Part shown: positions 57,501 through 64,000 of the stretch, one piece after another
Position numbering within the stretch: the first letter of the stretch is position 1
How the letters are laid out: each line of letters starts with the position of its first letter
Source of the DNA: Litsea cubeba
Taxonomy: Eukaryota > Streptophyta > Magnoliopsida > Laurales > Lauraceae
NCBI GenBank assembly: GCA_012931725.1
Contig: CM022945.1
Location: 19,392,580 to 19,456,579, forward strand
DNA length: 64,000 nt
Reading direction: 5' to 3'
Made by a program: the position numbers and the translations under genes
Notes under the pieces: generated by a model
What the model was told of the DNA's origin: nothing
Databases searched by the model: none
Seen by the model: the letters and a program-made list of their open reading frames with translations, nothing else

Positions 57501-59209
57501 ATAATCCAACAGTCCATGATATCATGGAATTGGGGCATTTGTATGTTAGATTATTCTGTGATATCAATGAATGCCAGGTCATTTCATAATATCATGGAAT
57601 AGAGGTCCTCTGCCATCATTATAAATTTTGGGCCCTCTGTCTTTTTTTTCTTTTTCTTTTTTTAAATTGTAAAATCCCTTTAATTAATGAGGTAAATCTA
57701 TTTTTTAAAAATATTGGATAGTACGGTAAAATCGTAAGAAACTTAAGGATCTTGTCTGTTGATTATAGCTCCCTTGACCTAGTTGTTATCTAAGCTGTCA
57801 GATCTCTTATGTATTTCCTAACTTGAGGTCAATATCATTATTTCTTAGCTGTATCTCTCTGTATCACCTTTCCTTTTCTTTTAAGGCCTGGCAGTAATAC
57901 AATGACGGGGTAAGGGTGAGGGAGCAAGTTTAGGAATGTCATTAAACAAATTTCATACATCTAAGTATTCTAGTAATTGTGGGGGGCTACTCCTCCCTGC
58001 CCCTGGTTATCCTTGAAGCTTTGCTTTCTTTTTTTTGCAGCAAAAGTACTGCTTGATGAACTTGAATGCCTCATGGAAGATGGCATTGGTGTAATGCGTG
58101 CTGAGAATGAAATTTCATTACAAGTTTTGGATCAACTTTCTGCTTTTGACTTGGTACATCATGCAACTTGTTTTGAAAAGGTCAGTTCAAGTTTTTTAAG
58201 AGGTTTGGTAATATTGCGAGGCAGTCTTTTCATGCTATTTCCCGTGCATCCACATGTGGAGGTGTGCATCTGGTGGGTTGACCATATAGGTCAGGTTTAA
58301 AAATCAGGACAGTTCCATATGGGTTCCCATGTATCTAAAGACAATGCACATGCTAACTACCACGAAACAACATGCATGGCTCAAAGAATAATTGATTCTA
58401 CTTTGGCGTAGGAGAGATCAACATGGTGGACCCAGACCCACCTGATGCTTGAACGTGGATCATACCTGCTGTATATGTATGCAATTGCATGAAAAACGGC
58501 AATGTAATAACTTGACATGATTTCGACATACCTCGTTATGTTTATTTTTGTACATGGAGGTATTTCAGTTGTTTTTTCTTTCCAGTTTTGGAGAATGCAT
58601 ATGATTTCAATATTAGTTAAAAAAATGCATATGATTTATTGATATAAAAATGATAACCAGAGCATAAGAAATCCTCTACTGTTGCTAAGGTTTTTTTATT
58701 AACATTGTATTCTAAATACATCAATGCCAAAACATCTGTAAGTTGAAAAAAATCCAAACTGGAACAAGATTGGAATAGAAACAGGGACTTCTGCTCCCCT
58801 TTACCGTACTGGGTTTTTATATAAAATGATTTTACTGAATGCAACAAAATAGACTAACATTGTTTATACTAATTGTTAATAGTTCTGTTCTTCAGGATGT
58901 AATGGAATCAGGCTGTCTTCGGTGTCTTCAAGTTTCAGATTATGCTATCATGATGAGAATCATTTATAGCATGGTGAAGCTCGACTACACTATGCAGGTA
59001 ATGTGGGCCCTGCTTTCTATCTTCTGAGTCATCTGATTAACATCCTTTCTAAAGAAAAATGTTACTCAACAAATTTGCAGGAAAGAATTATTATGTCTTT
59101 AAACCATAATACATCGTCGGGACAGCTGGAAAGCTACTGCTTAATGTGGGATCTGCGTCCTTTCATAAATGAAGTTGTTATGCATCAAGCTTGGAGATAT
59201 ATTCCATAA
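51572..59209 (+). CDS. Plant protein of unknown function, DUF7795-like, 7 exons
   Basis: Exons: 51572-51645, 52873-52940, 53951-54091, 57163-57204, 58041-58180, 58896-58997, 59081-59209; 696 bases, 231 residues. Introns are GT-AG and the frame is unbroken. Seen: a helical N-terminal half (KLEELVAVSGRLLAGFHQ, LLRKPPLQETS, IIKANHTERMKAYVEVGC, LHACQRGLQEHLAKAK) and a C-terminal motif SGQLESYCLMWDLRPFI followed by HQAW near the end. No signal peptide or membrane segment. Known from memory only: this pattern fits a plant-only family listed as DUF7795, of usual length about 230, with no established function. The ATG was chosen because it opens the frame that joins exon 2; the region upstream offers no better in-frame ATG. 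Intron 3 (54092-57162) holds a Mutator-like MITE, and the MITE at 57387-57639 lies in intron 4. Exon 4 uses the second AG of a CAGAAG acceptor. Other names for the family cannot be excluded. Confidence 0.85.
54502..54907. mobile_element. MITE with 9-base flanking repeats and a C run
   Basis: CCTCCCTTA on both sides (54493-54501 and 54908-54916). Imperfect inverted arms AAGCTTAGG...AAGCTTACGCTTGTGGGGCC and their complement at 54820-54873. The centre has 23 C in a row (54764-54786) and CCCCAT repeats; a (TA)n run follows the right arm (54882-54904). Probably a Mutator-type MITE, in intron 3 of the DUF7795-like gene. Confidence 0.6.
57387..57639. mobile_element. MITE rich in CCATGATATCATGG palindromes
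   Basis: Ends TAGAGGGCCCAAAA and TTTTGGGCCCTCTG are inverted repeats. The interior repeats ATTCCATGATA and CCATGATATCATGGAAT several times. The target duplication is not clear. Lies in intron 4 of the DUF7795-like gene. Confidence 0.65.
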
Positions 59210-62200
59210 ATGGTGACCGATCTCTCATGAATGAGTGATTCCTTATTAAATGAAGGGGCACTGTTAATTTATCCTTTACTCATTGAGTCCCAGTCGCATT
59301 TTAGTTTTTTCATTCCTATTGTTGGAATGTAAAATTGGTCACGATGTATGCTTGAATAGCTTTTTTGTTGTCAATTCTAGCATGCTTCAAATTATTATTG
59401 ACAAGGATGTATCATATTATTTTGGTAATCCAAACTGGCGATTATCATTCTTTGGAATCATGATTTGGATTAATTTCAGATTTAATTATTTTCATCATGT
59501 GATCTGAAGAAGTAAAATAAAGATGATATCTTCAGGTCTTCTTTTTTCATTGGCAACTAATATCTTTTTTTTCTAATGGTGACTTGTATTAAGAGCTTAA
59601 CAGTGTAAAAGGGATTATACCGGAAACCAAGGGTGGTAATTAGAGCTATGGAAGCAACTATCCACACCGTGTTATTACAGTTCCTTTTTTGTTCTTTCTA
59701 GTTAATAAAAGTCTGGATGGATGAGAGGGTAAAAAAGGCCCATGTTTGTAGCCGTATCACTTTCATCAATCACAACCAATGGGCAATTTGGTTAAAAAAA
59801 ATTGGATGTTTTTCAATCTCTCTTTTTGGCATAAATTAAAATTAATTGCTTCTTAGTGGATTTCTATATAAATTTTTGGTAATAAGGAATTTAACATCTT
59901 TCTTAGTTCCTTTTTCCCATACTTTTATACAAGTCAATGTTGCAAATATTTCTATTAGAATAATTCTCAAAAAATAATCCATAGATTTTTTTAAAGAATA
60001 AAAAGTAAATTATATCAGTCCATTACTTTACTTCACTTAACATTTTTTCCCCACAAATCTTCAGAATTAGGAAAAAAATTGAGAAAAAACAAAATCATAG
60101 CAAATTGCATACTTTCTTAATTAGTAAAGTTAGATCACCAAGAAATAGCCACTGCCCACAATTTCTATAAAACCCTATCCGTGTAATTAGTGTGGATTTA
60201 GTCCTTGATCATGAGAAAAGGAGCCTATGTTATCGATGACCCAACCATTTGACAAACAAAATAAAAATTCAAATGCCAATCTGCACAAAAATAGGAAACA
60301 ATAATTTGATAAAGCATGAAATTAGAACGAGTTCAATGAATACTACAAAATTAAAATTTAAAATTCTATGAATCCTAACAATAAAAATTAAGTTCAATAA
60401 TTCTACAAGTTCAAGAATAAAATGGTCTATTACATATTCTCCCTTTCGTTTGAAAAGGGGTACCAAGCCATCAGGCCCATCACCACTAGTAAATCAAATC
60501 TTATTAAAGTTAGGGTTACATCTCCACCTATCATCGCCCTTCACCTCTTTAGTAATGCTTTCTACAATTCTACTCTCTACAGTCCATTTACAATGAATTC
60601 ATAGGAATTCAGTTCCTCTTAATAATGATTCCTACAACCCATTATATCATAAATTCTTAAAAATCCAATTCCATCAAACAAACTGGCAGGTTAACCTGTT
60701 TGATTTTCTTGAGGTGCTACTTGTTGGTATCTCTCCATTTCAACCTGGTATAATTTTATAGAAGTAATGTCTTTTGATGCTCTTGTGTTTTTGTTTTTAA
60801 GCAAGTCTTGTTTTATTAAAATAATAAAAAGCAAAAAAGAGCTTTCGATATTTAAAATAGCTCTCACTTCAATTTATATTCAAAAGCATTAACCCTCACC
60901 AATTTTCTCATCCAACTATATTGGTTGCACGAAGGAAAAAAAACTAACTCATAAGAAGGAAAAAATATATGTATAACGGCCAAGCCCGTTCGTTGGCATG
61001 GAATTAAATTCTTTGCAAGTCATTGTAAAATAGGTTCCAACAAAAGAAATGTTAAAGATCAATGGTTATACATACCACAATGGTAGTGGGAGGGCTGATG
61101 TTGTAGGACTTTTTTCTTTTTTTGGTAAAATATGTTGTGAGACTTGAAAGAGAGAAAAAGAAAACTCGAACAGGGCCACGATAGAGAGAAGGGACAGCCG
61201 GGCAAAAGGAAAGTTCCAAGAGTCCAAATTTTCTTAGACCAAGATAATTATTAACAATTTAGTAGAGAGTAGAATCAACAAGAGCTAAAAAATAAACAAA
61301 TAGAGCCATTGTTTTCTTATATTTAATTATTTAGGATTTGGGTCTAGATTAATTATCGTCCATAGATTCAGATTGAATTCTGATCATAAGAAAAAAGAAA
61401 AGATCAAATAGTTAAACGTGAATCACAAATTTTACAACCTTGGATTAAATCTGGATGGACACATTTCTATGATTAGAATGAATGAACTTTCAATAAATAC
61501 TATAAAAGTTTGGGATGGAAGTACATTTACATGATTAACTGTCTTTGGTGAGAAAAAAAATCTGAAATCGCATCATCATGAACCATATGCTTTGATATCA
61601 TTTGTTAAAAAAAGAAAATTTTTTTTTTCCCAAATTGCATTTTACTGAATTTAAATTAGAGTTTATTTACTGATAAAAATTTGACACACTAGGAGAGATT
61701 TATTTCATAAAAGCCTCATTTAAAAACGAATGATGGATTTCAAAATCTTTACTTCATGATTAAATTGGGTTTTTCTAGAAAGATCACTTCTTTTTCATGA
61801 AGCTGCAAAATTTACTTTAAAGACTTTTTTTTTTATTTTAAAGTAAGCATAATCCATGTTCCTATAAGTATTACTTCCAAAATAGGGTGAAAAAAAGTTT
61901 GATTTTTCAATCAACTCTAATCAGTATTTAAATTCTATTTCATATCAGCTTTTAATTAACCAAGAAAGGTCATGTATCTGTTTATCCATTTACATCATAT
62001 ATTTTTTATTATATATATTTATATTACTTATGAATATTGAGAAAATAAGGGACCCAGCCCAACATCATGAGATAAAGAAGAAACGCAATAGATTGTTCTG
62101 CAATGACAAAGTCATAATTGCGTCTCTAATGTTGTCGTCAATTTTGTACACATTAAACTAAAACAAATACAATATAAGTAGGAAAATATCTGTGAATTTT

Positions 62201-62571
62201 TTTTCTTTCCTTCATTTTTTGACGGAGTATCCTCGTGGTATTGTTACCATAGAGAACTAATAATATCCAGGCACATATATGACCCCGCAACATAGACTTA
62301 CGCTTGATAAATCTAGGGGCTGCTTCTTCTTTTTCTTTTTTCTTTTTTCACAATTTTACTTTTATTTAGAGTTTGAATCAGGGGTTTACGCTACAATCAC
62401 ATATACTCGCAACGAGTAACCTTTTTGACTCATTTACTTTTTATTTTTAAATTAGAATAAAATCTCCTAAAATTAAAAATGAAAATAAGAAAAAAACGAA
62501 AATTTGAGGGAGTTGATAAATTAGAGAATCGTTGCCGAGGCTTGGTCCATGCGTCCAAGCCTTGCACTAGG
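59210..62571. other. Gene-free AT-rich stretch
   Basis: 3' flank of the DUF7795-like gene and intergenic DNA. No exon chain, known protein motif, SINE box pair or bordered element was found on either strand. Confidence 0.5.
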
Positions 62572-64000
62572 CATGTCAAACGGGCCGTGCCGGCCAAACT
62601 GAGCCCGCCCGTGCCAAGGGCCGTGCCGTGCCGGCCCGCTAGCTGGGGCGGGCCGTGCCGGCCCGGCACCCCTGGCACGGCACGGCCCAGTGGCACGACC
62701 CACAGTGGGGCGGGCTGGAGCGGGCCACGTGTGCCTCCTTTTTTTTTTTTTCTGATAGAATTACAGGCGGGCCAATTTGATGATTGGGTTGGGTTGGCCC
62801 GACCTACATAATTTGTATATACTTTTAAAAATAAATAAAATGTGTCTGGGCGAACTCGATCGATAAACATAACCACTAGACCAACTAACTTTTACATATT
62901 AATATTTATTCAAACAATATTAAAACTAGTTAGATGAGGATGAGAACATTTGGATGAGAACCTAACCACTTTAAATGATGATGAGAAGCAAACACCTTTT
63001 TTATCCAACTTCTCACTCTTTCATTCAAACAACCTGAAATATAAAAAAATCATATCATGTCATTTTTTTTTACTCATTTTTCAGCCAAATTGAAATGCCA
63101 TGGTTAAGGATATCTCAATTGAGATGGCAAACTCAATTTCTATTTTTTGGCTTAATTATCATACTTTAAACGAGAACTTAGCACGGTTAAATATTTCTAC
63201 ATTTATCAACAATCATTTCAAGTCTTCCAAATGACCCACCGTGAAACCACAACCTTGGACTTCATTTTATTTACATTTTCATCAATTTCTTTATTTTTTA
63301 GTTATGGGTTTTTAGTCTTAGTCAATAATTCTCATTATCTTTATCATGGTTACATATTTTTTACTTCTTTTTCCTAGTGTTCATATCAATGTAAATATAT
63401 GGCTTCATGTGATGTGATCGAGAGTGGAGTTATAGGTACATGGAACGAGATTATATTGAACATAAATGACTGAATTATGAATATATTTAATTGTGAGCTT
63501 TCCAACTTATAAATAATCTCAACTTCTCAAATGCTCAGGGGTTCTTGAACATAGATGAATCCAGGTGGGGAATTTCATTTGAGATTCTCAAATATCTCTG
63601 AAGACAACAAAATTAGTGAAGGCAAGGGGGTAAATTTAGTGAAGGTAAGTGCGTCACACCAAAACATTCCCCTTATTACTTTCCCAAAAACACATTGTCC
63701 TTCATTATTAGTGTGACAAATTTACACTAAAGTCCTACCTTACCAAGTTATGTAAGTGTTTTTTTTTATTAGAAAATGCTTACGGTTGTTGGTTGGCTGG
63801 GAATTAGATTTTTATAAATTAAAAAAATATAAAAAAAAGTAGTTTTTTATGGCGGGCCGTGCCTAGCGGGTCGTGCCAGGCGAGCCAATCCTGGCGGGCC
63901 GCAGGGGCTGGCCCGTTAGCCTGGCGGGCCGTTCTAAACGGGCTGTGCAGCACGGCCCGCGTCATGGGCCGTGCCGTTGACCGGGCCGTGCCGTGCCACA
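62572..64000. mobile_element. GC-rich hAT-type element, cut by the window end
   Basis: Starts with TAGGCATGTCAAACGGGCC, an hAT-like end, followed by dense GGGCCGTGCC words to about 62735. The same words return at 63850-64000 in both orientations. The AT-rich middle has no transposase frame. The right border and target duplication lie outside the window. Confidence 0.65.

Noticed and set aside
62430..62876. Open frame of 148 codons, Gly/Pro/Arg-rich
   Set aside because: Caused by GC-rich subterminal repeats of the hAT-type element.
1..64000. CRISPR array, operon, phage or bacterial defence system
   Set aside because: All coding evidence is plant nuclear genes with introns and plant mobile elements; no regularly spaced repeats were seen.

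Overview
This is nuclear DNA from a flowering plant. It is AT-rich, host genes are split by long introns, and the gaps and introns hold plant-type LTR retrotransposons, L1 LINE tails, tRNA-derived SINEs, hAT, Mutator-like and Tourist-like elements. The species cannot be named; the large introns suggest a woody plant with a moderately large genome, but that is a guess.

Layout. 1-11.4 kb is gene-free: a solo LTR, two complete hAT elements, SINE-like copies and two strongly diverged copies of one roughly 5 kb segment. 11.4-39.2 kb is one 20-exon minus-strand gene for a starch synthase V (SS5)-type protein. I rebuilt 2,085 coding bases, all splice phases agree, and it gives 694 residues. Its introns carry a gag-less Ty1/copia element with near-identical LTRs, a small Ty3/gypsy-derived element nested in an L1-type LINE, several 5'-truncated LINE tails and SINEs. 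41.0-49.3 kb is a minus-strand SPT2-type chromatin protein gene that keeps its exon structure and C-terminal domain but has a stop codon and several one-base shifts, so it looks like a pseudogene (or carries assembly errors); a 1.4 kb hAT element sits in one intron. 49.7-51.4 kb holds a two-unit Tourist-like MITE and a Mutator-like element. 51.6-59.2 kb is a plus-strand 7-exon gene for a 231-residue plant protein of unknown function (DUF7795-like). 59.2-62.5 kb holds no gene I can see. A GC-rich hAT-type element starts at about 62.57 kb and runs off the window.

How the genes relate. The SS5-type protein would act in plastids in starch granule initiation, the SPT2-type protein in chromatin, and the role of the third is unknown. 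Nothing indicates shared function; this is ordinary plant gene neighbourhood plus repeats. I found no CRISPR array, operon, organellar insert, rRNA gene or intact tRNA gene.
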